Source of the DNA: Thiocystis violascens
Lineage (GTDB): Bacteria; Pseudomonadota; Gammaproteobacteria; Chromatiales; Chromatiaceae
Length of the DNA stretch: 64,000 bases
Direction of reading: 5' to 3'
Assembly: GCA_020721065.1 (NCBI GenBank)
Contig: DYNM01000007.1
Location: forward strand, 51,644 to 115,643
Part shown: piece after piece, positions 30,937 through 41,453 of the stretch
How positions within the stretch are numbered: position 1 is the stretch's first letter
Layout of the letters: the number at the start of each line of letters is the position of its first letter
Made by a program: the position numbers and the translations under genes
The notes under the pieces: generated by a model
Told to the model about the DNA's origin: nothing
The model's database searches: none
What the model saw: only the letters and a program-made list of their open reading frames with translations

Positions 30937-32448
30937 TTAAGATTCAACCATCTGCACGACCACCAGCCGCCCGCCGTCGCCTTTGGCTAATAAAATTTGC
31001 TGACCGTCTTTCAATTCTAATTTGCTGCCAACGGGAATCGGTGTTTTAGTAGCGACATCAAGCAAATCAGGCAACCGTTCATTCACCAGCCACCAGCGTT
31101 CAGCATGATAAACAAAATAACCAACGCGCTGTTTTTGTGTTTCGGTGAGCTTTTCATTCGGCGCGATTTGCGTATTAACATGCCACCAAAATAACGACTG
31201 TCCCGTCCACACCATTAAGCGATGATTATCGGGACGAAATTGTCCCTCTTTGCGCGAAGAATACAGATTGAGAATGGGCAATTTGCCACGAAATGGCATC
31301 CCACAAAATGGGCAACAGGGCTGCGTTGAATTATCAAACACATACCATTGTTGCGCACATTGCGGATTAAGACAGGGTTGAATCAAATCAACGGTTTTTA
31401 CCAGCGCCGTTTCCCAATCATTCGCCGATGGACGCTGCGCAGGATCATGTAAACCATTGATAAAGGCTTGGCGAAAGAGCGGCGATAAATACGGACCCGT
31501 GAGCGTATATGGCAGCTTTTCAGTATCCGCCCACGGCAATTCAGTGGGTTTTGCGGTTTTGGTGTGAATACGATTGCTGGCATCAGTGGGATGTTCAACA
31601 AATAATGCCCGCTCACCCATTGATAATTGTTCATCGCGCAATTCATCAGCGACATCATGCACTTTTTTACCGCGCAAAGGATGACGATAGAGCAAATACA
31701 TATAAATCAATACCGCCAGCGCGTGTAAATCCGTTTCACGGCGCGGCAATTTGCGCTGGGGATCATCTTTCAATAAATGACTGGTGCTCACCACTTCCGG
31801 CGCAATAAAATCTGGCGTTCCGACAACATCGGGCGGATATTTACCCGGCACCACCAATCCATCCACATCAATCACGCAAGCTAAACCGCGTGATGGATCA
31901 ACCAAAACGTTTTTATACGATAAATCAGAATGCGCCAGCCCCGCCATGTGCAACCGGCGCACTGCTCGTGCTAGTAATAAACAGACTTTCAAATGATTCA
32001 GCCAATTGCCCAACTCACGCGGATCAACAAAGCGTTGGCGCAAATTGGCAGCCGCAAACCATTTGCCCTCTTTTTCTTTGCCTTTAATACTGAGCATGTC
32101 ATTATTTTTTGAGCCATGCTCAAAAAAGAAATGCGCTGCATACGTCGGCGCAATCAAGCCTAGCCGTCCTTCATATTCTAACATCGCGCTCGGCCAGCAA
32201 AATAAATGCTGCCAATACTCGCCACCGATTTGATTAAAAATGCTCTCGCGGTATTTGCCGACAATCATTTGTAAACGTTCTTGTGCTTGATAATCCTGCG
32301 GCGTTTTATAAAACGCGACGACATAAGAGCGGTCCGGTGAAAAATAAACATCTTTCATGGCACCAGAGCCAATGATGTCATCAACAAAGGCAATGGATTG
32401 ACCGTCGCGGGTAGTGCAAGTAATGATTTTTGACATAACTGTAATCAC
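30937..32448 (-). CDS. Ser/Thr protein kinase-like protein with C-terminal zinc ribbon (TerY-P triad kinase)
   Basis: GSGAMKDVYF, HSDLSYKNVLVD, CVIDVDGL, GTPDFIAPEVV; zinc ribbon CLNPQCAQQWYVFDNSTQPCCPFC. Confidence 0.87.
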   Translation of the reverse strand: MITVMSKIITCTTRDGQSIAFVDDIIGSGAMKDVYFSPDRSYVVAFYKTPQDYQAQERLQMIVGKYRESIFNQIGGEYWQHLFCWPSAMLEYEGRLGLIAPTYAAHFFFEHGSKNNDMLSIKGKEKEGKWFAAANLRQRFVDPRELGNWLNHLKVCLLLARAVRRLHMAGLAHSDLSYKNVLVDPSRGLACVIDVDGLVVPGKYPPDVVGTPDFIAPEVVSTSHLLKDDPQRKLPRRETDLHALAVLIYMYLLYRHPLRGKKVHDVADELRDEQLSMGERALFVEHPTDASNRIHTKTAKPTELPWADTEKLPYTLTGPYLSPLFRQAFINGLHDPAQRPSANDWETALVKTVDLIQPCLNPQCAQQWYVFDNSTQPCCPFCGMPFRGKLPILNLYSSRKEGQFRPDNHRLMVWTGQSLFWWHVNTQIAPNEKLTETQKQRVGYFVYHAERWWLVNERLPDLLDVATKTPIPVGSKLELKDGQQILLAKGDGGRLVVVQMVES

Positions 32449-33996
32449 TCACCACAGCACGGCTAAAGTCCGGTCATCGTGATGACCGGCAGTGAAAAAA
32501 TGCAGCCACTCACATAACGCGATCTCTGGATTTGCGCTGGTTAAAATGGGTTGCAATTCATCCCACAGCGCATCCCAATTGCTTGCTTCACTTAAACCAC
32601 GATCCGTTTCAAAACGCGGATCCGAAACGCCATCAGTCATTAAAAAAATCGCAGTTAAATCGGCAAAACGCCCGATGCCGATACGTTTTGCAAAACCATG
32701 ATCATTTAATGCAGCGCGATCTAAAAAGCGCGTTTGTCCGGCAAATTCACCGCCATCTGGTGTGCCCATTAAACGCACTTTGCCGCGTGGCCCATACGCA
32801 GCAATTGCGCCATCGCCCATCCAAAAGGTCGCCAAAAAGGTATCATTGCCCTGCCGATTTACAATTGCTGCCAATAATGTGGTTGCATAATTGCGGCTTT
32901 CACTATTCCGGTGCTGCGCTTCTTTTTCAATTGCTTCCACCACTTGCGTTGCGACCCGATGAAATAAATAATGACATTCGCTGCCAATCATTTGTTTCGC
33001 ATCAGGATCGTGATCCCAATGATTTAATGCTTCAATCAGTTTTGCGCCGGTAGTTGTAGATAATTCTCGCGTTAATTGTTCTCGCGCTGTCATTACCGCT
33101 AACCGCGAGCCTTCCCGCGAAAAGTTGGCGCTGCCCGCACCGTCAGCAACGAGCAACAGCGCCCAGTCGGTTTTATCAATCAATTCAATGACAAAATCAT
33201 CATCGCGGAAGGTTCCGGCGTGTTCATGCGAGCGCCCGCGCCGACTCGCAGCAGCGAGACGAAAGCCAAAGCCAGTAAGTGATTGATATACAGCGTGATT
33301 TTTTGGATAAGGCGCATCAGCGGCGGGTTCTTTCACCTGCCAGAGCGTTTTGGGATCGGGATTGACGATCAAAATACACTCGCTCGAATAGCGTTCGCGG
33401 CGATCCAGCGTCCACAATAAGCGCAACACATGCTCACCTGCCAACGTCGGAATGCCATGTAATTCAACACGTTCGGCATCAAAATGGAGACCGAGATCGT
33501 CCGGCAGCCGCAGCTCCACAACCTGCGCCGCACCTTCAGCCGTGTGTCCCTCCACGCGAGCGTGGTACGCCACGCCGACCTTGGCGTTGGGCAGCGTAAA
33601 ACGCACAGTTGGCGCAGGCGCAGTTGGCGAGCGCGGCGGAATTGGTTTTGATAGTTTTACCGGCTCAGGTGGAATAATTTCTTCAGCACTGGTTGCCAAT
33701 TCCTGAATAGGTGATGTAATTGGTTGCGGCATAGTTTTATTCAAAGTGGATGAAAGCGGCAGAGGTTTAAGCGGAATGTCATTGGGATACTGTGCTTTCC
33801 AAATTTTCATTAACTGTTTTACAAACTGAAACGTTTGATTCAGCACTTCTTCGCGTTGAACAAAATCATCGAGTGCTTCTGGCGAACAGCCGCGTCGTTC
33901 AAAAAAAGGACGGGCATTTGCTTCAAACAATCCCTGTATTAACGCTGTTAATTGTACACGTTGTTTTTGGGTGAGTTCAGGGCGCTGCGCCGTCAT
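32449..33996 (-). CDS. PP2C-family protein phosphatase (TerY-P triad)
   Basis: AAASRRGRSHEHAGTFRDDDF, LLVADGAGSANFSREGSRLAV, FWMGDGAIAAY, FLMTDGVSDPRFE. Confidence 0.87.
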   Translation of the reverse strand: MTAQRPELTQKQRVQLTALIQGLFEANARPFFERRGCSPEALDDFVQREEVLNQTFQFVKQLMKIWKAQYPNDIPLKPLPLSSTLNKTMPQPITSPIQELATSAEEIIPPEPVKLSKPIPPRSPTAPAPTVRFTLPNAKVGVAYHARVEGHTAEGAAQVVELRLPDDLGLHFDAERVELHGIPTLAGEHVLRLLWTLDRRERYSSECILIVNPDPKTLWQVKEPAADAPYPKNHAVYQSLTGFGFRLAAASRRGRSHEHAGTFRDDDFVIELIDKTDWALLLVADGAGSANFSREGSRLAVMTAREQLTRELSTTTGAKLIEALNHWDHDPDAKQMIGSECHYLFHRVATQVVEAIEKEAQHRNSESRNYATTLLAAIVNRQGNDTFLATFWMGDGAIAAYGPRGKVRLMGTPDGGEFAGQTRFLDRAALNDHGFAKRIGIGRFADLTAIFLMTDGVSDPRFETDRGLSEASNWDALWDELQPILTSANPEIALCEWLHFFTAGHHDDRTLAVLW

Positions 33997-33998
33997 TT

Positions 33999-35051
33999 TT
34001 AACCTCGACTCCGCCCAACATCAAAGCCATGTTGTTCATTGCCAGAATGCGGTTGAAAATTCACTGTTTCACTGCACCAAGGACAAACTGCTTCACCCGG
34101 TTCGTTAATACATAAGAGCTTGCCACAGCCGCATACTGCAAAAGCAATGCTATTGCCACAATAGGGACAACCCGGCGCACCTAATAAATTGGCGGTATTC
34201 ACTTTTAATTCAACTGTCAATCCGTCTGACCACTCAAAATAATCTTCACTAAGCGGATAACAGCCAGTTAAACGATACATCGGCACCGCAATCTTAAAAT
34301 CCAGATTGGCGAGATTATGTAACTCGCTTTCATATTTAATCAAATACGGTTTGCGTGTGTTCTGACAACGTCCGACTAACGTCACGCAACTGCTGTCGGC
34401 AAGATTGGGCGGCGGCGTTTTAATCAACTGCATAAAAGATAAATCAAGCGTGGGTAATGAATCTTTTTCAATTCCCTCACCAACGCTTTTACTTTGCGCG
34501 ACAACTGAGGCACTAATCCAATTGATGAAACGGGTAAAATCACCAGTTTGATTTGGTTCAAACTGAATCACATGCTCAGTCAATTGTCGCAAGATCGAAA
34601 AATCAACATCACGCCCTAAACCAATTGCAATCAAGGTAGCGCGGCGGGAATAGTGCGCATTCCACCGCGCAATCATCGGACCTGGATCATCAGTCGGATG
34701 ACCATCCGTAAATAAATATACCAATGGCTTCCAATCGCCTTTTTGCTCTGGCGTGGTTTTCACGACAGCGCGATCTATTTCATTCATTAACACGGTCAAC
34801 GCCGCGCCTAAATTGGTGCCGCTGCCTAACGGTAATTTTGGTGGATAAAACGAAAACACTTCAATGAGCGGCACAATTGTTTTAGCTAATCCCGCAAAAG
34901 CAATCACGGCAAGATAAACCGTTTCCAGCGCATGAGGATCAGTCCGCAAGGTGCGTACAATCGCCTGCATTCCTTCTTCCATTTGTTTTAAGGAATCACC
35001 AACCATTGATTCTGAACAGTCCAAAACAAAAAACACGGGAAGTCTACGCAT
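33999..35051 (-). CDS. vWA-domain TerY-like protein with C-terminal zinc ribbons
   Basis: MIDAS FVLDCSESMVGDSL; FTDGHPTDDPG; CPYCGNS...CGCGKLLC...CPWC. Confidence 0.87.
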   Translation of the reverse strand: MRRLPVFFVLDCSESMVGDSLKQMEEGMQAIVRTLRTDPHALETVYLAVIAFAGLAKTIVPLIEVFSFYPPKLPLGSGTNLGAALTVLMNEIDRAVVKTTPEQKGDWKPLVYLFTDGHPTDDPGPMIARWNAHYSRRATLIAIGLGRDVDFSILRQLTEHVIQFEPNQTGDFTRFINWISASVVAQSKSVGEGIEKDSLPTLDLSFMQLIKTPPPNLADSSCVTLVGRCQNTRKPYLIKYESELHNLANLDFKIAVPMYRLTGCYPLSEDYFEWSDGLTVELKVNTANLLGAPGCPYCGNSIAFAVCGCGKLLCINEPGEAVCPWCSETVNFQPHSGNEQHGFDVGRSRG

Positions 35052-35135
35052 TGGTTGCTCCGAATAAAAAACAAGATCAATTGTTTACTTCACATCGCGC
35101 ATTGAGCAATAGATGCAATGCTATTGCAGCCACGT

Positions 35136-35777
35136 CTAAAGGACTAACTGCACTTCGGGCGGGGGCGGCGGTAACGTCACTGCATCATTGATTCCGGCGC
35201 TGCTTGATCCCGCCGCCACGCTTGCCGATACCCATTTGAAAAACCCGGAAAAAGTAGCGGCATCCATTATATCAAGCATGACCACGCGATCCGTTAATTC
35301 ACGCAATGCGTCTTCTTTGGCTTTAGGACCCGCCGCGCAAGCGACAATTGATGCTAAATTGCGCCGTTTTAATGCAGGAATCGCTTGGCGAAACGCATGT
35401 AAATCAGACGGGCTGCCATCGGTCATTATAAATAACAACGGACGCCAATCACCTTTAATGTCTGCTGTGCTTTTTTTCACATCACGATCTAAACACGCAA
35501 TTAACAATTCCAGCGCGGCACCTAAAAAAGTTGCACCAGCGTCGGGAACCTGAATCTCATCAATTTGCACATCGGCTAACGGCGTGAGTGGCAGATATTC
35601 ACGCGCTGCAATATCAAAGGTGATGATTGATAAATGGACGCTTTCTAACGCATAGGGGTCTTGCCGCAAGGCACTCAACATGGCTTGCAAACCAACATTA
35701 ACGGAATAAATTGGCTCACCCCGCATTGAGCCAGAAGTGTCAAGCAAAATGTAAACCGGAAGGCGGCGCAAGCTCAT
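35136..35777 (-). CDS. vWA-domain TerY-like protein
   Basis: RRLPVYILLDTSGSMRGEPI...FIMTDGSPSD; internal ATG at 35777 preferred over the tracked start at 35831. Confidence 0.87.
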   Translation of the reverse strand: MSLRRLPVYILLDTSGSMRGEPIYSVNVGLQAMLSALRQDPYALESVHLSIITFDIAAREYLPLTPLADVQIDEIQVPDAGATFLGAALELLIACLDRDVKKSTADIKGDWRPLLFIMTDGSPSDLHAFRQAIPALKRRNLASIVACAAGPKAKEDALRELTDRVVMLDIMDAATFSGFFKWVSASVAAGSSSAGINDAVTLPPPPPEVQLVL

Positions 35778-35809
35778 GTGAATGCCCCGAAAGTGAAAAT
35801 AATGACAGC

Positions 35810-36451
35810 TTAAACGTATTGTTTGAGCCAATCCACGAAGTTATCTGATGCTGATGCAGTGCCAATTGCCTTAAATATCCAGCCGCTGGATTCGCGTACC
35901 AATTCAGCAAAAAGCAAGGAACGACAGGTATCGTTATAGGCACCGCCCGATAAATTAAAGCGCACCATTTCTTGTCCTTGTGCATCCACTGCGCGAATAA
36001 ACGCATTATTCACGTTGGCAAAACTTTGATTGTTTTTAATGCCTTGATAAATCTGTACCACAAAAACAACTTTCACATATTGCGTCGGTAAATCGTTGAG
36101 TTTCACGATGATTTGTTCATCGTCACCAGTGCCTGAGCCGGTACGGTTATCACCGGTCAGCCATAAACAACCAGAGCGGTGAGATAAGTTATTAAAAAAG
36201 ATTACATCGCTATCAATCAAGGTAGCTTTGCCGTTGGTGTCGTGCCCCAGATTGTGTACCTTGCCATCGGCTTCACAAAGAAAAGCCGCAACATCTAAAT
36301 CACAATTTGGTGATGATTTATTGAGCAATCCCGCAATTAAACCGGGTTGTGCTGAATGAATATCCCAACCTAAACCAATGGTGACTTTTGAAAAATCATG
36401 CTCGCTCTTTTTAAGGCTGATGCCTTGACCTTTTTGCAGTGAAATTCCCAT
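35810..36451 (-). CDS. TerD-family protein
   Basis: ISLKKS...VTIGLGWD...CDLDVAAFL...WLTGDNRTGSGTGDDEQIIVKL. Confidence 0.88.
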   Translation of the reverse strand: MGISLQKGQGISLKKSEHDFSKVTIGLGWDIHSAQPGLIAGLLNKSSPNCDLDVAAFLCEADGKVHNLGHDTNGKATLIDSDVIFFNNLSHRSGCLWLTGDNRTGSGTGDDEQIIVKLNDLPTQYVKVVFVVQIYQGIKNNQSFANVNNAFIRAVDAQGQEMVRFNLSGGAYNDTCRSLLFAELVRESSGWIFKAIGTASASDNFVDWLKQYV

Positions 36452-36461
36452 GATGAAAACC

Positions 36462-37100
36462 TCAAAGAACTAAATTCACTTCCGGTGGCGGCGGCGGTAA
36501 ATCATCTAAACCGGTGACTTCTTTACGCGCTTGATCGACTTTTTGGCTGCCGGTCGATACTGATGCAGACACCCATTTGAAAAACGCCTTAATGGTGTTG
36601 GCATCAGCGGTGTCGAGTGCAACCACAATTTCAGTGATCTGTTTTAATATCGTGGTTTCTGCATTTTGCCCGGCGGCGCAGGCAATGATCATTCCGGTGC
36701 GTACCTGTTTTAATTTGTCTAAACCACGCCGCCAATCATCCGTTGGTGAACCGTCAGTCATCATAAATATCAATGGTTTCCAATCTCCCTTAGTATCAGC
36801 GGTAGTTTTTGCAACTTCCGCTTCAATCCGTTCTGCCAGTAATGTTAATGCCGCGCCAAATGCAGTGACTCCGGTTGCCACTAAATTAGGCGCTTGAAAA
36901 CTTGCTAATTCACTCAGTGGCATTACTTGGCGAGCGTTGCTATCAAAAGTAATCACGGATAAAAACGCGGTTTCGAGTGCGTAAGGGTCTTGACGCAAGG
37001 TTGATACTAAAAGCTGCACACCATTTTTAACTGCTTCAATCGGTTCACCACTCATGGAGCCAGAGGTGTCGAGCACTAAATACACGGGCAATCTGCGCAT
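36462..37100 (-). CDS. vWA-domain TerY-like protein
   Basis: MRRLPVYLVLDTSGSMSGEPIEAVKNG...FMMTDGSPTDDW. Confidence 0.88.
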   Translation of the reverse strand: MRRLPVYLVLDTSGSMSGEPIEAVKNGVQLLVSTLRQDPYALETAFLSVITFDSNARQVMPLSELASFQAPNLVATGVTAFGAALTLLAERIEAEVAKTTADTKGDWKPLIFMMTDGSPTDDWRRGLDKLKQVRTGMIIACAAGQNAETTILKQITEIVVALDTADANTIKAFFKWVSASVSTGSQKVDQARKEVTGLDDLPPPPPEVNLVL

Positions 37101-37142
37101 TATTTATTCCTCAACTGGTTATTGATCAGGCTGTCGCGCACG

Positions 37143-37748
37143 TCAAACAACTGCTACGCCAAATTGTTGACATAACGCTTCTAAACCGTTTTTGAATCCT
37201 TGACCAACTGCTTTGAATTTCCAATCACCGCGATGCCGATAAACTTCGCCAAAAATCATGGCGGTTTCAGTGCTGTAATCTTCAGATAAATCAAATCGTG
37301 CTACTTCAGCCTCTGGGCGCGGCTGCCCTTGCGCGTCAAGTAAGTTGAGATTGACGATGCGAATAAACGCATCCGAGACTTGACCAAAACTCTGGTAACG
37401 CTGTTCGGCATCGTAAATAGTGACGCAAATCACGATGCGCACAATTTCGTCTGCAATGCGTTCGAGATCAATTTTAATGGCTTCGTCATCACCATCTCCC
37501 GCGCCGGTACGATTGTCGCCGGTGTGTTCTACTGCGCCACAAGATGAGGTGAGTTGGTTATAAAAAACAAAATCGCCGTCATTGCGGACTTTACCGGTAT
37601 TGGTTAATAAAAAGGCGCTGGCATCAAGATCAAAGTCATCGCCATCCGTTGCTCGCGCTGACCAGCCCAAACCAACTAAAATTTGGCGCAGACTGGGGTC
37701 TGTTTTTGATAGGGATAGATTTGCACCTTTTTTCAAAGCAACAGCCAT
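37143..37748 (-). CDS. TerD-family protein
   Basis: [22 protein letters not shown]...[27 protein letters not shown]...[21 protein letters not shown]. Confidence 0.9.
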   Translation of the reverse strand: MAVALKKGANLSLSKTDPSLRQILVGLGWSARATDGDDFDLDASAFLLTNTGKVRNDGDFVFYNQLTSSCGAVEHTGDNRTGAGDGDDEAIKIDLERIADEIVRIVICVTIYDAEQRYQSFGQVSDAFIRIVNLNLLDAQGQPRPEAEVARFDLSEDYSTETAMIFGEVYRHRGDWKFKAVGQGFKNGLEALCQQFGVAVV

Positions 37749-37846
37749 AATTCACCTCCAAAATAATTGATACTGTTGTGAATGAGATGAGCGTAACACT
37801 TAAAAAACCGTTCTTTTCACTGCGTTGTTTTTATTGTGCTGCTGAT

Positions 37847-38866
37847 TTACAGCGGGTATTTTGCAGCAGCGCCGGGAATTTCACGCACTAAACGCGGCAC
37901 TAAATACCCCGGTAATTGGGCGCGGAGTCGTTCCAATAATTGCTGGGCGGTAACATCGCTGACTTGAAAATGCGCAGCACCCGCAACCGGATCAAGTTGG
38001 TGCAGGTAATACGGCACCGCGCCGCAGTCAAATAAACGTTCACTCAATTGTGCCAGCACTGCGCAATTATCATTCACTCCGCGCAGCAATACGCTTTGAT
38101 TGAATACGCTGATTCCCGCGTGTCGCAACTGTTGGAGCGCGGCGGCGGCGGCGCTGCCCAATTCCTGCGCGTGATTGACGTGCAGCACAATTACCGGCGT
38201 CAGACGCGAATTGGCCAACATTGCGCACAATTGCGGCGTGATTCGGGCTGGAATCAGCGTCGGTAAACGGGTGTGAATCCGCACGCGGCGCAGGTGTGGA
38301 ATCGCGGCGAGTTGCGCCAGCAACATTTCCAACGCGGCGTCGTCCTGCAGCAACGGTTCGCCGCCGCTCAAAATGACTTCGGTCAACGATTCATCTTGCG
38401 CGATCTGGGCGATGGCCAGCGCGAGGTGGTGTTTGGAAACGCCGAGCGTGGCGGGCTGCAAATGGCGGCGGAAACAGTAGCGGCAATGCAGCGCACAGGC
38501 GGTCGTCGTCAGCAGCAGAGCGCGTCCGTTGTATTTGCGCAACAGCCCCGGCGCGTGCAGTGCGGCAGTGTCGTTGACCGGATCGGTGACATAGCCGGCA
38601 ATGCGCGTTTCTTCACAGTGGAGAGGCAACACTTGGCGCAACAGCGGATCGTGCGGATTACCCGGCTGCATCAGGGCGACAATGTTGCGCGGTACCAACA
38701 GGCAAAAGGGGCTGGGGTCAAGATCAAGGTCTGGAATATCCGCTGGCTCAAGTTCCAGCGCGTCGAGCAGTTCGCTGACGTCGGTGATCGCGGTGGTGAG
38801 CGTGTGCATCCAACTCGGCGTTGGCGCAGGTTCGGTCTGACAGGCATTCAGGCTTCGCGTTACCAT
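37847..38866 (-). CDS. epmB: EF-P--(R)-beta-lysylation protein EpmB (lysine 2,3-aminomutase family)
   Basis: Radical-SAM [33 protein letters not shown]. Tracked start is 38902; ATG at 38866 fits the family better. Confidence 0.9.
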   Translation of the reverse strand: MVTRSLNACQTEPAPTPSWMHTLTTAITDVSELLDALELEPADIPDLDLDPSPFCLLVPRNIVALMQPGNPHDPLLRQVLPLHCEETRIAGYVTDPVNDTAALHAPGLLRKYNGRALLLTTTACALHCRYCFRRHLQPATLGVSKHHLALAIAQIAQDESLTEVILSGGEPLLQDDAALEMLLAQLAAIPHLRRVRIHTRLPTLIPARITPQLCAMLANSRLTPVIVLHVNHAQELGSAAAAALQQLRHAGISVFNQSVLLRGVNDNCAVLAQLSERLFDCGAVPYYLHQLDPVAGAAHFQVSDVTAQQLLERLRAQLPGYLVPRLVREIPGAAAKYPL

Positions 38867-38900
38867 TGGACGATTTCGCGGCATAGATAATGAGGAAGGC

Positions 38901-39470
38901 ATGGCTTTTTACAGTACCAGTGAATTCAAGGGCGGTCTCAAGATCATGTTGGACGGCGATCCGTACAACATCGTTGAGAACGAATTCGTTAAGCCCGGCA
39001 AAGGTCAGGCATTTAATCGGGTGCGGGTGCGCAATCTGAAAACCGGACGCACCGTCGAAAAGACTTTCAAATCCGGCGATACCGTTGAAGCAGCGGATGT
39101 GCATGATACGGACATGCAATATCTCTACAACGATGGCGAAGAATGGCACTTCATGGACCCGGAGAGCTTTGAACAAATGACCGCCAACGCGCCAGCAGTC
39201 GGTGAGGCGGCGAAGTGGATTAAAGATAACGATATGTGTCGGGTCACGCTGTGGAATGGCGTGCCGCTCGCGGTTGATCCGCCCAATTTCGTGGTGCTGC
39301 GCATCGTCGAAACTGATCCCGGTTTGAAGGGCGACACTTCTGGCGGCGGCGGTAAACCGGCGACGTTGGAAACCGGCGCAGTGGTGCGCGTGCCGCTGTT
39401 CGTGCAGACCGATGAGCTGATCAAAGTTGATACCCGCACTGGCGAATATGTTTCTCGCGCCAAAGAGTGA
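38901..39470 (+). CDS. efp: elongation factor P
   Basis: [38 protein letters not shown]; Lys34 in PGKGQ present. Confidence 0.96.
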   Translation: MAFYSTSEFKGGLKIMLDGDPYNIVENEFVKPGKGQAFNRVRVRNLKTGRTVEKTFKSGDTVEAADVHDTDMQYLYNDGEEWHFMDPESFEQMTANAPAVGEAAKWIKDNDMCRVTLWNGVPLAVDPPNFVVLRIVETDPGLKGDTSGGGGKPATLETGAVVRVPLFVQTDELIKVDTRTGEYVSRAKE

Positions 39471-39479
39471 CGCCCGCTG

Positions 39480-40454
39480 ATGACCATCTCCGCTGCAACT
39501 GACTGGCAACCCAGCGCCACGCTGGCGCGGCTTCGCGCTCGCGCCGGGCTGCTCGCTCGGCTGCGGCAGTTTTTTGCGGAGCGCGACGTGTGGGAAGTGG
39601 AAACGCCGTTGCTGTCAGCCGCAGCCGTCACCGATCCGGCGCTGGCAAGTTTCAGCGTTCACCGCGCCAGCGGCGGGCATTGCGGCTATTTGCACACCTC
39701 GCCGGAATTCCCGATGAAACGCCTGCTGGCAGCCGGCAGCGGCGCGATCTATCAGATTTGCAAAGTGTTTCGGGATGACGAACGCGGACGGCGGCATCAT
39801 CCCGAATTCAGCTTGCTGGAATGGTATCGCCCCGGCTGGGATTACCGGCAATTGATGGACGAGGTCGCAGCGGTGGTGCGGCTGGCGCTGGAACAACCGG
39901 CGCTGACGGTCGAAATCATCCGTTACCGCGAGCTGTTTTGGGAACGGCTGGCACTCGATCCGTGGACGGCGAGCGTTGACCAGATGCGGGCAATCGCGCA
40001 AACGGCGGGCGTGGCGACGGCGCAGTTGGAATTAGATCACGATGGCTGGCTAGATTTGCTGCTAACGCATTGTTTAGAAACTGATTTAGGTCGCAACGGC
40101 ATGACCTTTATTTGTGATTATCCGCCGAGTCAGGCGGCGCTGGCGCGGATTCGTCCCGACGCCGTGCCGGTCGCCGAGCGGTTCGAGCTGTATCTGCAAG
40201 GCATTGAATTAGCAAACGGTTTTACGGAACTCGGCGACGCCGGGGAGCAACGCGCTCGGTTTGAAGCGGATTTAGCCGAGCGCCACGCGCAGCAGTTGCC
40301 GCTGCCGCCAGTTGATGGGCATTTTTTAGCCGCACTCGCGGCTGGTTTGCCCGATTGCGCGGGCGTTGCGCTCGGTTTGGATCGGCTGCTGATGCTTGCG
40401 ACGGGCGCAACAGACATTGACGCCGTGCTTGCTTTTCCAATTGAACGCGCCTAA
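39480..40454 (+). CDS. epmA: EF-P--beta-lysine ligase EpmA
   Basis: Class II LysRS-like: VWEVETPLLS, LHTSPEFPMKRLLAAGSGAIYQICKVFRDDERGRRHHPEFSLLEWYR. Confidence 0.95.
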   Translation: MTISAATDWQPSATLARLRARAGLLARLRQFFAERDVWEVETPLLSAAAVTDPALASFSVHRASGGHCGYLHTSPEFPMKRLLAAGSGAIYQICKVFRDDERGRRHHPEFSLLEWYRPGWDYRQLMDEVAAVVRLALEQPALTVEIIRYRELFWERLALDPWTASVDQMRAIAQTAGVATAQLELDHDGWLDLLLTHCLETDLGRNGMTFICDYPPSQAALARIRPDAVPVAERFELYLQGIELANGFTELGDAGEQRARFEADLAERHAQQLPLPPVDGHFLAALAAGLPDCAGVALGLDRLLMLATGATDIDAVLAFPIERA

Positions 40455-40494
40455 TTCAATTCCGCCTCATCAACTGCCAAGTGGCTACTAAAAA

Positions 40495-41424
40495 ATGCCC
40501 GCACTCGCTGTTACTCAACTCACCAAAACGTACAAAACCGGCTTTCAGGCGCTAAAAGGAATTGATTTAAGCGTTGAAGAAGGGGATTTCTTTGCACTGC
40601 TCGGCCCGAATGGCGCAGGTAAATCGACGGTAATTGGCATCATTGCCTCATTAGTGAATAAAACATCAGGATCGGTGCGCATTTTCGGACACGATCTTGA
40701 TCGTGATCCTGAAAGCGTCAAATCGTGTATTGGTTTGGTGCCGCAAGAATTCAATTTCAATCTGTTTTTGCCGGTTTTCGAGGTAGTGCTCAATCAAGCT
40801 GGCTATTACGGCATCCCCCGCCGCGAGGCTAAAATTCGTGCCGAGAAATCGCTGCGTCAATTGGATTTATGGGATCGCCGTGATAGCGAAATGCGCACTT
40901 TATCTGGCGGCTTAAAACGGCGTTTAATGATTGCGCGGGCGCTGGTGCATCAACCGCGTTTATTGATTCTGGATGAACCGACGGCGGGCGTGGATATTGA
41001 AATTCGGCGTTCGATGTGGGAATTCTTGCGCGAATTAAACGCCAACGGCACCACGATTATTTTGACCACGCATTATTTAGAAGAAGCAGAAAGTTTGTGT
41101 CGCAATGTCGCCATTATCAATCAAGGTCAAATCGCCGAACGCCGCAGCGTGGCTGATTTACTCAATACGCTGCACACCGAAACGTTTGTATTAAATTTAC
41201 GCGGGCGGGTATCGGAATTGCCAGAACTGGGCGGCTTTGTGTTGCAGCAATTGGATGATTGCACCTTAGAAGTCGAAATGAACCGCGAGCATACGATTAA
41301 CGGTTTATTTGATGCGTTATCGCGCAACGGCATTGAAGTGATTAGTTTACGCAATAAACAAAACCGTTTGGAACGGCTGTTTTTAGAATTGGTTGATCGG
41401 CGCGGCATCACAGACCAGCATTAA
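40495..41424 (+). CDS. ABC-2 type transporter ATP-binding protein
   Basis: Walker A GPNGAGKST, signature LSGGLKRRLMIARAL, Walker B LLILDEPTAGVD. Confidence 0.93.
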   Translation: MPALAVTQLTKTYKTGFQALKGIDLSVEEGDFFALLGPNGAGKSTVIGIIASLVNKTSGSVRIFGHDLDRDPESVKSCIGLVPQEFNFNLFLPVFEVVLNQAGYYGIPRREAKIRAEKSLRQLDLWDRRDSEMRTLSGGLKRRLMIARALVHQPRLLILDEPTAGVDIEIRRSMWEFLRELNANGTTIILTTHYLEEAESLCRNVAIINQGQIAERRSVADLLNTLHTETFVLNLRGRVSELPELGGFVLQQLDDCTLEVEMNREHTINGLFDALSRNGIEVISLRNKQNRLERLFLELVDRRGITDQH

Positions 41425-41453
41425 ATCAATGTCATTGCAGAGTACAATTCACC

